Shown: positions 19,827-29,520, numbered from the stretch's first letter. The stretch is 64,000 nucleotides of DNA from Streptomyces atratus (GCF_900119365.1 NZ_FPJO01000002.1:1-64000), one strand, 5' to 3'. Notes: generated by a model from the letters alone, not told the origin. A program made the numbers and translations.

Positions 19827-20744
19827 CTACGGGGCGAGCGGCAGCACACTCGCGCCCGGGGCGTCGAGAGCGAGGCGATTGGCCGCCCACCCCTCGCCCG
19901 CCAGCTGTGCGACCTTGCCGGCCGCACCGTCCTCGGCCAGTGCGAGCACGGTCGGCCCGGCACCGGAGATGACCGCGGGGACGCCGTCCGCGCGCAGTCG
20001 GTTGACGAGTTCCACGCTCTCGGGCATCGCCGGGGCGCGGTACTCCTGGTGCAGCCGGTCCTCGGTGGCGGTGAGCAGAAGCTCGGGGTGCCTGGTCAGC
20101 GCCTCGACGAGCAGTGCGGCACGGCCGGCGTTGAAGGCGGCGTCGACGTGCGGGACCGAGCGCGGGAGCAGTCCGCGGGCGGTTTCGGTGAGGACCGGCT
20201 TGCCGGGCACGAAAACCACCGGAACGATGGATTCTGCGGGATCCATCCTGATCGCGCGCGCCGATCCGCCGTCCATCCATGCCAGCGTGAAGCCGCCGAG
20301 CAGGCAGGCCGCGACGTTGTCCGGGTGGCCCTCGATCTCGGTGGCGAGCTCCAGCAGCGCCGCGTCGTCGAGCCGGACGTCCCCGCCGGTCGTCACGGCG
20401 CGGGCGGCGACGATGCCGGCGCAGATGGCGGCGGAGGAGGAACCGAGGCCGCGCCCGTGCGGGATGCGGTTGGCGCAGACGATCTCCAGGCCCCGGGGCT
20501 GTCCGCCGAGCAGGTCGAAGGCCGTGCGCAGGGAGCGTACGAGGAGGTGGCTCTCGTCGCGGGGCAGCGTGTCGGCGCCCTCACCCGCGATGTCGATGTG
20601 CAGTCCGGAGTCGGCGACGCGGACGACGACGTCGTCGTACAGCCCCAGTGACAGGCCGAAGGCGTCGAAACCCGGGCCCAGGTTGGCGCTGGTCGCGGGG
20701 ACGCGCACCCGGACGGCGGCGGCTCGGAAGGCGGGACCGGCCAT
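19827..20744 (-). CDS. thrB: Homoserine kinase
   Basis: 305 residues from ATG 20744. GHMP-kinase motifs are clear: PATSANLGPGFDAFG (motif 1), the ATP loop GRGLGSSSAAICAG (motif 2) and VISGAGPTVLAL (motif 3). It phosphorylates homoserine for threonine synthesis. It follows thrC in the same direction but after a 309-nt gap with a strong terminator, so it may have its own promoter. The AAGGAG site is 13 nt from the ATG, longer than normal. Confidence 0.97.
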   Translation of the reverse strand: MAGPAFRAAAVRVRVPATSANLGPGFDAFGLSLGLYDDVVVRVADSGLHIDIAGEGADTLPRDESHLLVRSLRTAFDLLGGQPRGLEIVCANRIPHGRGLGSSSAAICAGIVAARAVTTGGDVRLDDAALLELATEIEGHPDNVAACLLGGFTLAWMDGGSARAIRMDPAESIVPVVFVPGKPVLTETARGLLPRSVPHVDAAFNAGRAALLVEALTRHPELLLTATEDRLHQEYRAPAMPESVELVNRLRADGVPAVISGAGPTVLALAEDGAAGKVAQLAGEGWAANRLALDAPGASVLPLAP

Positions 20745-21010
20745 CGGTTGGACGACTCTCCTTGTGTGACAGCGGGGGGTGGTGAAGCGTTTTCTCCGTG
20801 GTGGCGGGAGGTCGTGATGACGGGGAGTGGGATTCCGGGGAACCGACGGCCACAACGGCCCATGCACCGCGGCAGATGCGCCGGGGCGGGTTGGGTACAG
20901 CTTATCGAAGGAAGGTTCTGTGGCGACATAGGGCGCACGGGAGGCGCACGATGCGTGTCGCACGCCTCCTATGCGCTCTCCGCCCCGAAAAGGGGCGGTT
21001 GAGCTGGGTT
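20745..21010 (-). other. thrC-thrB intergenic region with extra hairpins
   Basis: Besides the thrC terminator this gap holds a 7-bp hairpin with a GAAAA loop (CCGCCCC 20980-20986 with 20992-20998) and an imperfect stem around GGAGGCG...CGCCTCC (about 20939-20969). On the minus strand TTCGATAAGCT (about 20900-20912) might serve as a -10 region for thrB. No open frame worth reporting was seen. Confidence 0.4.
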
Positions 21011-21050
21011 CTTCCCCGGTCCGTCGGACATGGCCGACGGACCGGGGAAG
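21011..21050 (-). terminator. Terminator after thrC
   Basis: A perfect 17-bp stem (21011-21027 with 21034-21050, core CCCCGGTCCGTCGG) has a 6-nt loop and begins 3 nt after the thrC stop. It is the longest perfect stem found in the window and should strongly reduce read-through into thrB. Confidence 0.88.
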
Positions 21051-21053
21051 GCC

Positions 21054-22124
21054 CTAGACGAGGCCCAGCTTCTCGGCGGCGGTGGCCGCGTCGACGGGGA
21101 CCGTGACCGGCTGCGGGGCGCCCGCAACGGCCCAGTCGGGGTCCTTGAGGCCGTTTCCGGTGACCGTGCAGACGATCTTCTGGCCGGGGTCGACCTTGCC
21201 CTCTTCGGCGGCCTTCAGCAGACCGGCGACCGAGGCGGCCGAGGCGGGCTCGACGAAGACGCCCTCCTGGGAGGCCAACAGCCGGTAGGCGGCCAGGATC
21301 TGGCGATCCGTCACCTCATCGATGAAACCGCCCGATTCGTCCCGGGCATCCAGCGCGTACTGCCAGGAGGCCGGGTTGCCGATCCGGATCGCGGTGGCGA
21401 TGGTCGACGGGTCCTTGACGATCTCGCCGCGCACGATGGGCGCGGAACCGGAGGCCTGGAAGCCCCACATGCGCGGGGTGTGCGTGGAGACCGCGTCCCC
21501 CGCGTACTCCTTGTACCCCTTCCAGTACGCGGTGATGTTGCCCGCGTTGCCGACCGGGAGGACGTGGATGTCCGGGGCGTCACCGAGCGCGTCGACGATC
21601 TCGAACGCGGCGGTCTTCTGGCCCTCGATACGGACCGGGTTGACCGAATTGACCAGTGCCACCGGGTAGTTGTCCGAGAGCGAGCGGGCCAGCGTCAGGC
21701 AGTCGTCGAAGTTGCCGTCGACCTGGAGGATCTTGGCGCCGTGCACCAGCGCCTGGCCCATCTTGCCGAGCGCGATCTTGCCCTGCGGCACGAGGACGGC
21801 ACAGACCATGCCGGCCCGCACCGCGTACGCGGCGGCGGAGGCGGAGGTGTTGCCGGTGGAGGCGCAGATGACGGCCTTCGCACCCTCCTCCTTGGCCCGG
21901 GTGATGGCCATCGTCATGCCGCGGTCCTTGAAGGAACCGGTGGGATTGGCGCCCTCGACCTTGAGGTGCACCTCGCAGCCCGTGCGCTCGGAGAGGACCT
22001 GAGCGGGGACGAGCGGTGTACCGCCCTCACGAAGCGTGACGACCGGCGTCGTACTCGTGACCGGAAGGCGGTCCCGGTACTCCTCGATGATGCCGCGCCA
22101 CTGGTGGGTGCCCTTGCTGGTCAT
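21054..22124 (-). CDS. thrC: Threonine synthase
   Basis: 356 residues, the short actinobacterial form. The PLP lysine is in [15 protein letters not shown], followed by [16 protein letters not shown] and the glycine-rich phosphate loop [13 protein letters not shown]. It converts phosphohomoserine to threonine. The start [12 protein letters not shown] lies 6 nt after hom, so hom and thrC form one transcription unit. Confidence 0.97.
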   Translation of the reverse strand: MTSKGTHQWRGIIEEYRDRLPVTSTTPVVTLREGGTPLVPAQVLSERTGCEVHLKVEGANPTGSFKDRGMTMAITRAKEEGAKAVICASTGNTSASAAAYAVRAGMVCAVLVPQGKIALGKMGQALVHGAKILQVDGNFDDCLTLARSLSDNYPVALVNSVNPVRIEGQKTAAFEIVDALGDAPDIHVLPVGNAGNITAYWKGYKEYAGDAVSTHTPRMWGFQASGSAPIVRGEIVKDPSTIATAIRIGNPASWQYALDARDESGGFIDEVTDRQILAAYRLLASQEGVFVEPASAASVAGLLKAAEEGKVDPGQKIVCTVTGNGLKDPDWAVAGAPQPVTVPVDAATAAEKLGLV

Positions 22125-22130
22125 GGGTCC

Positions 22131-23480
22131 TTACTCCCCTTCAACACGCATGATGCTGGCGACACCGCGCACGGTGTCGAGCTTGCGCAGCGCCTCGACG
22201 GTCGCCGAGAGGGCGGCGTCGGACGCGCGGTGGGTGACGACGACGAGCGATGCCTCGCCGCCCACCCGTCGCCCGCCGCCACCCTGCTCGATGACGACTT
22301 CGTCGCCGCTGCCCGGATTTCTGCCCTGCTGGCGGACCGTATCGATCGATACGCCCTTTTCGGCGAAGACCGTCGCGACCTGGGCGAGCACGCCAGGCTT
22401 GTCGGCCACGTCGAGACTGATGTGGTACCGCGTGACCACGTCGCCCATGGGGCTGACCGGCAGACGCGTGTACGCGGACTCACCGGGGCCGGTGGCCTCG
22501 TTGAGCTTGTTGCGGCAGACCGCGACCAGGTCGCCGAGGACCGCGGACGCGGTCGGCGAGCCACCGGCGCCGGGGCCGTAGAACATGAGCTGCCCGGCCG
22601 CCTCCGCCTCGACGAAGACCGCGTTGTACGCCTCGCGGACGGAGGCCAGCGGGTGGCTCAGCGGGATCATCGCGGGGTGGACGCGGGCGGTGACCGACTG
22701 CCCGTCGGCGGCGCGCTCGCAGATGGCGAGGAGCTTGACGGTGCAGCCCATGCGGCGGGCGGAGGCGATGTCGGCGGCGGTGACCTCGGTGATGCCCTCG
22801 CGGTGCACGTCGCCGATCCTCACCCGGGTGTGGAAGGCGATGCCGGCGAGGATCGCGGCCTTGGCGGCGGCGTCGAAGCCCTCGACGTCGGCGGTCGGGT
22901 CGGCCTCGGCGTATCCGAGCGCGGTGGCCTCGTCGAGCGCCTCGGAGTAGCCGGCTCCGCTCGTGTCCATCTTGTCGAGGATGAAGTTGGTCGTGCCGTT
23001 CACGATGCCGAGGACCCGGTTGACCTTGTCACCGGCGAGCGACTCGCGCAGCGGCCGTACGAGCGGGATGGCGCCGGCCACCGCGGCCTCGTAGTAGAGG
23101 TCCCTGCCGTGCTGCTCGGCGGCGGCGTGCAGCGCGGCGCCGTCCTCGGCCAGCAGCGCCTTGTTGGCGGAGACGACGCTCGCGCCGTGCTCGAAGGCGG
23201 TGGTGATGAGCGTGCGGGCGGGCTCGATGCCCCCGATGACCTCGATGACGACGTCGATGTCGCCCCGTTTGACCAGGGCCGTCGCATCGGTGGTGATCAG
23301 CGCGGGGTCGATGCCCTCGCGCACCTTGGAGGGCCGGCGCACGGCGACACCGGCGAGCTCGACCGGCGCGCCGATGCGCGCGGCGAGGTCGTCGGCGTGC
23401 GTCGTCATGATGCGCGCCACCTCTGAGCCGACCACTCCACAGCCCAGCAGCGCCACCTTCAGCGGACGCGTACGCATCAT
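22131..23480 (-). CDS. hom: Homoserine dehydrogenase
   Basis: 449 residues. N-terminal Rossmann motif ALLGCGVVGSEV, catalytic-domain sequences NGTTNFILDKM and EADPTADVEGFDAAAKAAILA, and a C-terminal ACT domain (about 360-440: LDVADKPGVLAQVATVFAEKGVSI). The ACT domain implies feedback inhibition by threonine. It makes homoserine from aspartate semialdehyde using NAD(P)H. Two adjacent ATG codons (23480, 23477) are possible starts behind GAGG. Confidence 0.97.
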   Translation of the reverse strand: MMRTRPLKVALLGCGVVGSEVARIMTTHADDLAARIGAPVELAGVAVRRPSKVREGIDPALITTDATALVKRGDIDVVIEVIGGIEPARTLITTAFEHGASVVSANKALLAEDGAALHAAAEQHGRDLYYEAAVAGAIPLVRPLRESLAGDKVNRVLGIVNGTTNFILDKMDTSGAGYSEALDEATALGYAEADPTADVEGFDAAAKAAILAGIAFHTRVRIGDVHREGITEVTAADIASARRMGCTVKLLAICERAADGQSVTARVHPAMIPLSHPLASVREAYNAVFVEAEAAGQLMFYGPGAGGSPTASAVLGDLVAVCRNKLNEATGPGESAYTRLPVSPMGDVVTRYHISLDVADKPGVLAQVATVFAEKGVSIDTVRQQGRNPGSGDEVVIEQGGGGRRVGGEASLVVVTHRASDAALSATVEALRKLDTVRGVASIMRVEGE

Positions 23481-23575
23481 CCGACCTCGTTTCCTTTACA
23501 TCTGATGTGTGGACCAGTCTCACTCACCGGACGGGAGTTTCTGCCACCCGTCCGGATCCTGAGACATCTATTTCA

Positions 23576-24967
23576 TCAGCCGACATCGAGACACAGGAGA
23601 TCTTCCTCCGTCTCGCGCCTGACGATGACACGCGCCTGGCCGTCGCGCACGGCGACGACCGGCGGACGCAGGGCGTGGTTGTAGTTGCTCGCCATGGAAC
23701 GGCAGTACGCGCCGGTGGCGGGCACGGCGATCAGGTCGCCGGGGGCGAGGTCGGACGGCAGGAACGCGTCCTTGACCACGATGTCGCCGCTCTCGCAGTG
23801 CTTGCCGACGACCCGGGCGAGCATCGGCTCGGCGTCGGAGGTGCGCGAGGCGAGCGCGACGGTGTACTCGGCGTCGTACAGCGCGGTGCGGATGTTGTCC
23901 GACATGCCGCCGTCGACGCTGACGTACGTACGCAGCCCCTCCAGGGGCTTGATGGTGCCGACCTCGTACAGCGTGAAGGCGGTCGGGCCGACGATGGCGC
24001 GCCCCGGCTCGACGGAGATCCGCGGGGTGGCGAGCCCGGCCGCCTCGCACTCGCGGGTCACGATGTCGCCGAGCGCCTTGGCGATCTCGTGCGGCTCGCG
24101 CGGGTCGTCCTCGGAGGTGTACGCGATGCCGAGCCCGCCGCCGAGGTCGATCTCGGGCAGCTCCACCCCGTGCTCGTCGCGCACCTCGGCGAGCAGCTGC
24201 ACCACGCGCCGGGCGGAGACCTCGAAGCCGGCCATGTCGAAGATCTGCGAGCCGATGTGGGAGTGGATGCCGATGAGCTCCAGACCGTCGAGAGTGAGCG
24301 CCCGGCGCACCGCCTCGGCGGCCTGTCCCCCGGCCAGCGCGATCCCGAACTTCTGGTCCTCGTGCGCGGTGGCGATGAACTCGTGGGTGTGCGCCTCGAC
24401 GCCGACGGTCACCCGGATCTGTACGCGCTGCCGCTTGCCGAGCCGCTGCGCGATGTGCGCGACCCGGGCGATCTCCTGGAAGGAGTCGAGCACGATACGA
24501 CCGACGCCGACGGCGACCGCCCGTTCGATCTCGGCGACGGTCTTGTTGTTGCCGTGGAAGGCGATGCGCTCGGCGGGCATCCCGGCGTCCAGCGCGCAGG
24601 TCAGCTCGCCGCCGGAGCAGACATCGAGGTTGAGCCCCTCCTCCTGGAGCCAGCGCACGACGGCGCGCGACAGGAAGGCCTTTCCGGCGTAGAACACGTC
24701 GGCGTCACGTCCGAAGGCGTCCGCCCAGGCGCGGCAGCGGGCCCGGAAGTCGCTCTCGTCGAGGAAGTAGGCGGGGGTGCCGAACTCCTCGGCCAGCCGC
24801 GTCACTCCGATCCCGCCGACGGTGATCACGCCGTCCTCGTCGCGGGTGACGGTACGGGCCCAGACCTTCTCGTCCAGAGCGTTGAGGTCGGCGGGCGGGG
24901 CGGTGTAGTGCCCTTCCGTCATGACATCGGCGTGACGGGGCCCGGCGGGGTGTGCGGATCGGCTCAT
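23576..24967 (-). CDS. lysA: Diaminopimelate decarboxylase
   Basis: 463 residues. The PLP lysine is in [14 protein letters not shown], with [25 protein letters not shown] and the C-terminal catalytic CESGD motif (about 388-392). It turns meso-diaminopimelate into lysine. The first ATG (24967) has a weak ribosome site and an alternative ATG lies 45 nt on. It lies 26 nt after the ArgS-like gene and 95 nt before hom. Confidence 0.97.
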   Translation of the reverse strand: MSRSAHPAGPRHADVMTEGHYTAPPADLNALDEKVWARTVTRDEDGVITVGGIGVTRLAEEFGTPAYFLDESDFRARCRAWADAFGRDADVFYAGKAFLSRAVVRWLQEEGLNLDVCSGGELTCALDAGMPAERIAFHGNNKTVAEIERAVAVGVGRIVLDSFQEIARVAHIAQRLGKRQRVQIRVTVGVEAHTHEFIATAHEDQKFGIALAGGQAAEAVRRALTLDGLELIGIHSHIGSQIFDMAGFEVSARRVVQLLAEVRDEHGVELPEIDLGGGLGIAYTSEDDPREPHEIAKALGDIVTRECEAAGLATPRISVEPGRAIVGPTAFTLYEVGTIKPLEGLRTYVSVDGGMSDNIRTALYDAEYTVALASRTSDAEPMLARVVGKHCESGDIVVKDAFLPSDLAPGDLIAVPATGAYCRSMASNYNHALRPPVVAVRDGQARVIVRRETEEDLLCLDVG

Positions 24968-24993
24968 GGTGTTGCTCTGCTCTCTCGGATCTC

Positions 24994-25992
24994 TCAGAGG
25001 ACTTCGGGTGCGCTGATGCCGAGCAGGGACAGGCCGCCCGCCAGCACCGTCCCGGCGGCTTCGGCAAGAGCCAGCCGGGAGCGGTGGGCGGCCGAGGGTT
25101 TCTCGTCACCGACGGGGAGCGGCGAAGCGGTGTCGTGGAGGTCGAAGAAGGCCAGCGCGAGGGCTTCCAGCTGCCGGGCGACCCGGTCCGGCTCGCGGTG
25201 CCGGGCGGCGGCGGCGAGCACCCCGGGGTGATCGGCGAGCAGAGCGCCGATCACGGGCGCGTCCACGCTCTCCTCGTACACCGCGCCGAACCCGAGCTGC
25301 CGGGCGTTGCGTCCCAGCGCACGGATCCGGGCGTGTGCGTACCGCACCCGGAACAACGGATTGCTCTCCTGCTGGACGAGGAGCTCGCCGCTCCCCGTGC
25401 TCCGGGGCCGGTCGTGCGGGGCGGACCGCAGCAGGGCCCAGCGCGCGGCGTCGCTCCCGAGCCGCTCGAAAAGGTCACGGTCTGCGGCCGGCACCGGCAT
25501 CACGTGCAGCGCCTCCCCGCCCGCCGTCCGCTCCCCGACCTCGGCACCCTGGGCCCGGAGCAGCCGCTCGACGGCCTCGGTGACGACCCGGGCGCGGAGC
25601 TCCCCGACGGGTGCGAACGAGACCGCCGCTCCGGCGAGGGCGTCGCCGTGTCCGTACGCCGTGCCGTGCGCGGCGACGGTCCGCACCAGCTGGTCGAGGC
25701 CGCGCGCCCCGGCCTGCAGCGTGAAGTTCAGGAATCCCGGCCCGGTGACCTCGACGTCCCCGATGCCCGGCGCGCCCAGCATCCGTTCCCGGAGGATCTC
25801 CGCCACGTCCCTGGCCGGCAGCGCGGCGGGCCCGGCCAGCTGGAGGGCGACGGCGCAGGCGTACTCCCCGCGCCCGCCGGGGCGCGTCCGCTCCACCCGC
25901 ACACGCGCGGGCACGGGCGCGCGCAGGGCGTCCTCGTCGACCGCGCGGCGCACGGCGTGCAGCACGGTCCTGGAGAGATCGGCGGGGGTCAC
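24994..25992 (-). CDS. ArgS-related protein with anticodon-binding domain but no catalytic core
   Basis: 332 residues from GTG 25992 (an ATG at 26043 is possible). The N-terminus resembles the ArgS additional domain ([27 protein letters not shown]). The C-terminal third is a DALR-type anticodon-binding domain ([24 protein letters not shown] and a final [21 protein letters not shown]). The HIGH and KMSKS catalytic motifs and most of the Rossmann core are absent, so it should not charge tRNA. NCBI uses the label NrtL for such actinobacterial proteins. Position beside lysA is conserved in Streptomyces, as far as I recall. Role unknown. Confidence 0.8.
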   Translation of the reverse strand: MTPADLSRTVLHAVRRAVDEDALRAPVPARVRVERTRPGGRGEYACAVALQLAGPAALPARDVAEILRERMLGAPGIGDVEVTGPGFLNFTLQAGARGLDQLVRTVAAHGTAYGHGDALAGAAVSFAPVGELRARVVTEAVERLLRAQGAEVGERTAGGEALHVMPVPAADRDLFERLGSDAARWALLRSAPHDRPRSTGSGELLVQQESNPLFRVRYAHARIRALGRNARQLGFGAVYEESVDAPVIGALLADHPGVLAAAARHREPDRVARQLEALALAFFDLHDTASPLPVGDEKPSAAHRSRLALAEAAGTVLAGGLSLLGISAPEVL

Positions 25993-26047
25993 AGGACAAG
26001 CGTATGGGAGGAAGAGGGGCACCCCGCGACCCGGTTTCGCCATGCGG

Positions 26048-26482
26048 TCACCCCGCTGCACGCTCCGCGGCCCCGGCACCCTGCCTGCCGTCGAGCGACG
26101 GCGGGTCGTCCCGCTCCATCAACTGCCGTACGAGCCGCACCAGCTCGGTCGGCTCGAAGGGCTTCGCGAGGAAGGCGTCGACCCCTGCGGCGACCCCGCT
26201 GTCCACCTCGTACGCCGTGCAGGCGCTGATGATCGCCACGGGCAGATGTCTGGTCCGCGGATCGGAGCGCAGTCTGGCGGCGGTCTCCAGACCGTCCAGC
26301 CTGGGCATGACGACATCGAGCGTGATCACGTCGGGACGGACCCGATGGACCAGATCCAGACACTCGACACCATCGGCCGCGGTCACGACCTCGAAGCCCT
26401 CAAGCTCGAGGTTGACCCTGATCAACTGCCGGATGACCTTGTTGTCGTCGACAACAAGCACGCGGCCACACGCCCCTGACAC
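26048..26482 (-). CDS. Stand-alone response regulator receiver domain
   Basis: 144 residues from GTG 26482; no clear ribosome site is visible. Only a CheY-like receiver domain is present: acidic pair in VLVVDDNKVIRQL, phospho-aspartate in DVITLDVVMPRLDGL, the SACTAY switch threonine and the FLAKPFEPTEL lysine. There is no DNA-binding output domain, and no histidine kinase gene lies nearby. It probably works through protein contacts. Confidence 0.9.
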   Translation of the reverse strand: MSGACGRVLVVDDNKVIRQLIRVNLELEGFEVVTAADGVECLDLVHRVRPDVITLDVVMPRLDGLETAARLRSDPRTRHLPVAIISACTAYEVDSGVAAGVDAFLAKPFEPTELVRLVRQLMERDDPPSLDGRQGAGAAERAAG

Positions 26483-26699
26483 ACTTCGAGGGTAGGGCGG
26501 ACGTAGGGGCTGCGTCCGGGTTTTGCCTATTTCCGTCCCCGGACGAGTGGCGCGAGGGGTGGCCGGATACATCCGGAATGCATCGCACGCCCCCTCCACC
26601 TGGCCCGCGTCACCCCTCCGGCGACCCGGAAATACCTGTTCACGGACACCCCGCGGAAGCTGGTAGTGTTTCACCCGTCGCCGAGCCACACAGCGATAC

Positions 26700-26771
26700 G
26701 CCCTCGTAGCTCAGGGGATAGAGCATCGGCCTCCGGAGCCGTGTGCGCAGGTTCGAATCCTGCCGAGGGCA
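26700..26771 (+). tRNA. tRNA-Arg (anticodon CCG)
   Basis: The cloverleaf is complete. Acceptor stem GCCCTCG (26700-26706) pairs with CGAGGGC (26764-26770), the D-arm is GCTC/GAGC, the anticodon loop is CTCCGGA with anticodon CCG (reads CGG), and the T-arm is GCAGG-TTCGAAT-CCTGC. Discriminator A is at 26771 and no CCA is encoded. The outermost anticodon-stem pair is T:T. A strong terminator follows. Confidence 0.96.
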
Positions 26772-26778
26772 CTTCTAT

Positions 26779-26820
26779 AGACCCTCCGACCAGCAGAAAC
26801 GCTGAGCGGAGGGTCTTTTT
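26779..26820 (+). terminator. Terminator after tRNA-Arg
   Basis: AGACCCTCCG (26779-26788) pairs with CGGAGGGTCT (26807-26816), extended inside by CAGC/GCTG, and runs into TTTTT (26816-26820). This is a textbook Rho-independent terminator 8 nt past the tRNA. Confidence 0.93.
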
Positions 26821-26864
26821 CGTCGCGAGCGCGGGCGCTGCCTGCCTGCGGCGGCCCGTACGGG

Positions 26865-27242
26865 CTACGGCCCCACGTCGTCCGGCCCGTCGGAGCCGAT
26901 CTGTTCGGCCCGCAGTGCCAGGTCCTGGAGCACATCGGCGGAGGTCACATCCGTCTGCCCGGAGTCGTGCACCTGGGCCAGCATCGCGAAGGCCAGGGTG
27001 AACGCACCGACGAGCTGCTCCACCGCACCGCCGACCTCCCGGCCGACGAGCGTCGCGACCTCCTCGATCGAGGCGTCCTCGGGAACGGTGATCCGGGGCA
27101 TCGTCTCGTTGAGGAGTACGGTCACCACGCTGGGATCGGTCTCCAGGTCCTCGCGGTCGACATTCTCTTCGAGCAGCCGACGGATCTCGCCCGCCTCCGT
27201 GAGGATGCCCACCACCCGCTTCACCACTTCGCTCTGCTCCAT
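26865..27242 (-). CDS. Hypothetical protein, 125 residues
   Basis: An acidic, helix-rich soluble protein starting MEQSEVVKRVVGILTEAGEI with no signal peptide or membrane segment. A run LVGREVGGAVEQLVGAFTLAFAMLAQVHD (shown only in part as typical) suggests an amphipathic helical bundle. No family is recognised. Good codon bias, a single in-frame ATG and lack of overlap support a real gene. It stands alone between the tRNA terminator and the ATPase gene. Confidence 0.6.
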   Translation of the reverse strand: MEQSEVVKRVVGILTEAGEIRRLLEENVDREDLETDPSVVTVLLNETMPRITVPEDASIEEVATLVGREVGGAVEQLVGAFTLAFAMLAQVHDSGQTDVTSADVLQDLALRAEQIGSDGPDDVGP

Positions 27243-27350
27243 CCGGCGAGCATAGGCGCGGAGCGGTGCGGGGGGTGATCAATCGGGGTTCCTGCCGCCG
27301 TCATGACGCGCCGGCGCCGGTCTCCCGACGGGTTCGGGCCGGCCACGTGC

Positions 27351-28007
27351 TCAGCGCGGGAACACCTGGCCCGGGTGCGTCGTCGCCCCGTCCTCGGCCC
27401 GCACGGTCAGGGGCTCCGACGCGGGCAGCCGCAGGGCCGGGCCGTCGTCAAGCCCGATGACGACCGCGAGGCCGCCGGACGGGTACCGCTCGCTGCGCAC
27501 GCTCCGGACGGTGTGCCAGGCGCCCCATGCCCGTACCGACTGCCCCGGCCGTACGGTCACCGCCGCGGCCTGTGCGCCGGCGGGCCGGGGCACAGGAGTG
27601 ACCCCAGAGGCCAGCAGCTCCGCCCAGACCGTCTTCCCGATCCCGGCCCGTCGCTCGTCCACACCCCACCGGTCCGCCAGCGCGTCGACGAGCTGGAGGC
27701 CGCGGCCGGTCGTTTCGAGCGTGCCGGGCGTCGCACCCGTGGCCGTCCCTCCCCCCGCGTCGCTCACCTCCAGCCGGAGCAGTGCCCCGCGCTCCCGGCA
27801 GACGATGCGTACGCCGACCATCCGGTCGCCGGGCGCGGGTGCGCGCAGGGCGTTGGTGACCAGCTCGGAGAGGATCAACTCGCCGGATTCGGCGGTGTCC
27901 TGGCGCGCTCGCCAGTCACCGAGCCTGGCGCGGAGGGCGGCTCGGGCCCGGGGGACGCTGTCGCGATGACGAGGCAGCTTGAAACTCACTTCACACGGTT
28001 CACTCAT
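27351..28007 (-). CDS. HATPase_c anti-sigma-type regulatory protein
   Basis: 219 residues from ATG 28007 (GGGGAG 6 nt upstream). Residues about 5-125 form a GHKL ATPase of the RsbW/SpoIIAB type: N-box ELILSELVTNALRA, G1 LEVSDAGGG, and ETTGRGLQLVDALADRWG. The C-terminal 90 residues (GAWHTVRSVRSERYPSGGLAVVIGLDDG) are a separate small beta domain of unknown role. Streptomyces encode dozens of such kinases; the partner sigma or anti-anti-sigma factor is not in this neighbourhood. Confidence 0.85.
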   Translation of the reverse strand: MSEPCEVSFKLPRHRDSVPRARAALRARLGDWRARQDTAESGELILSELVTNALRAPAPGDRMVGVRIVCRERGALLRLEVSDAGGGTATGATPGTLETTGRGLQLVDALADRWGVDERRAGIGKTVWAELLASGVTPVPRPAGAQAAAVTVRPGQSVRAWGAWHTVRSVRSERYPSGGLAVVIGLDDGPALRLPASEPLTVRAEDGATTHPGQVFPR

Positions 28008-28191
28008 GGCAGCTCCCCACCTCCCCCACCTCGTCCCCGTCCGCGACAGCAAGCGCCCCGCCGGGCCCGTGATCGGATTCGGACGGGGTGCGTGGCGGGC
28101 GTTCGTGAGGGAGCTCGGGCAGCCCTCGCGCTCTCGGGTACGGGGGTGATTCGGCCTCGCAACGCCCCGGATTGACACTGCTCGGGGCGTC

Positions 28192-28437
28192 ATGGAAGGT
28201 GATCCGGCCGGGTTCGATTCGAGGCCCGGATTGGTCAAACGCTGGGGGGCCGACGCGAGTTGGGACGATCAGAGTTTCGGTGGCGGGGCCGGTTCCGCCT
28301 CACCGCCGCCGGGGTTCGCTCCGCCTCCACCTCCGCCACCCGCGCAGCCGCCCGGGGGCGGGCTGCGGTCCGTGGCCGTGGCGTTGCTCAATCCCCTGGC
28401 ACGCACACTTCCCGATCGAAGGTCACCCGACAGGCTC
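28192..28437 (+). pseudogene. Remnant of a proline-rich, probably membrane-protein gene
   Basis: An ATG-led frame encodes SWDDQSFGGGAGS, a run of prolines (GFAPPPPPPPAQPP) and GGGLRSVAVALLN, then runs into non-sense overlapping the antisense 3' end of ku. A disordered Pro/Gly N-terminus leading into LRxVAVALLNLxGLGLGY-type helices is a pattern I recall from Streptomyces membrane proteins; here the text breaks off exactly at LLN. The rest of the gene appears deleted. A short real peptide cannot be ruled out. Confidence 0.35.
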
Positions 28438-29520
28438 TCAGGCCGAGGCGCGCTTGCGGGAGGCCGTCTTCTTCGTCGCCTGCTTCGAGTCCGCCTTCGC
28501 GGTGGTCTTCTTCGCCGAAGTCCCGGCGCCGGTCCTGGCAGCCGACTTCTTCGTCGACCGGGCGGCGGTCTTCTTGGCGGGCGCCCGGCTCGACGCGGAC
28601 TTCTTGGTGGACGCGGCGGTCTTCTCGGTGGACGCCGCGGCCTTCTTCTTCGCCCCGGTCCCGCCGGACTTCTTGCGGCCGGTGAGGGAGGTGACCTCGG
28701 CCACCGGGGCGTCCGCGGTCTTCTCCCCGGCCTCCGGTTCCTCGCCCCGGGCCTCCTTCGCCGCCCGGACACTGCTCTCCAGGGCCGCGATCAGGTCGAT
28801 GACCTTGCCGCCGGAGTCGTCCGGCTCGGCCGGCTCCATCGTCCGGCCCTCCGCCTTCGCGGCGATGAGCTCCTCGACCGCCTCGCGGTAGTCGTCGTGG
28901 AGCGAATCCATGTCAACCTCGCCGAGGGTGTCCATCAGCGCGTCGGCCAGGTCGAGTTCGGCGTCGCGGACCTTGACCTCGGTCTCCGGGGCGACGCCCT
29001 CGGGGCTGCGGATCTCGTCCGGCCAGAGCAGGCCGTGCATGGCGATCACATCGTCGACCACCCGCAGCATGCCGAGCCGTTCGCGGCCGCGCAGCGCGTA
29101 CTTCGCCACGGCGACCTTCTGGCTCCGCTTCAGCGCCTCACGGAGCAAGGTGTACGGCTTGGCCGCCGGGACCCCGTTGGCGGAGAGGTAGTACGCCGCG
29201 TCCATCTGGAGCGGGTCGATCGAGGCGGCCGGCACGAAGGCCACGATCTCGATCGTCCTGGCCGTGGGCAGCGGAAGCGAGCCGAGGTCCTCGTCGGTGA
29301 TGGGGATCATCGAACCGTCGGGCTCCTCGTACGCCTTCCCGATCTCGGCGGCGGCGACCTCCTGCTCGTCGATCTCGCAGACCTTGCGGTAGCGGATCCG
29401 GCCGCCGTCGGCGAGGTGGATCTGACGGAAGGAGACCGAGTGGTTCTCGGTGGCGTTGACCAGCTTGATCGGGATGCTGACCAGCCCGAAGGAGATGGCG
29501 CCGTTCCATATGGACCTCAC
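28438..29520 (-). CDS. ku: Ku protein for non-homologous end joining
   Basis: 360 residues from GTG 29520 (AAGGGG 6 nt upstream). The core Ku domain (about 1-255) starts RSIWNGAISFGLVSIPIKL and contains KYALRGRERLGMLR and the LigD-contact region. The last 85 residues are a lysine/alanine-rich tail (KKSASS, AKKTAA repeats) of the type seen in extended bacterial Ku, which adds DNA binding. It is divergent from the LigD-type polymerase gene with 61 nt between starts, so the two probably share control. Confidence 0.96.
   Translation of the reverse strand: MRSIWNGAISFGLVSIPIKLVNATENHSVSFRQIHLADGGRIRYRKVCEIDEQEVAAAEIGKAYEEPDGSMIPITDEDLGSLPLPTARTIEIVAFVPAASIDPLQMDAAYYLSANGVPAAKPYTLLREALKRSQKVAVAKYALRGRERLGMLRVVDDVIAMHGLLWPDEIRSPEGVAPETEVKVRDAELDLADALMDTLGEVDMDSLHDDYREAVEELIAAKAEGRTMEPAEPDDSGGKVIDLIAALESSVRAAKEARGEEPEAGEKTADAPVAEVTSLTGRKKSGGTGAKKKAAASTEKTAASTKKSASSRAPAKKTAARSTKKSAARTGAGTSAKKTTAKADSKQATKKTASRKRASA

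Noticed and set aside
28165..28200. TTGACA at about 28171 as a promoter for the Pro-rich fragment
   Set aside because: The -35 hexamer is perfect but no acceptable -10 lies 16-18 nt downstream.
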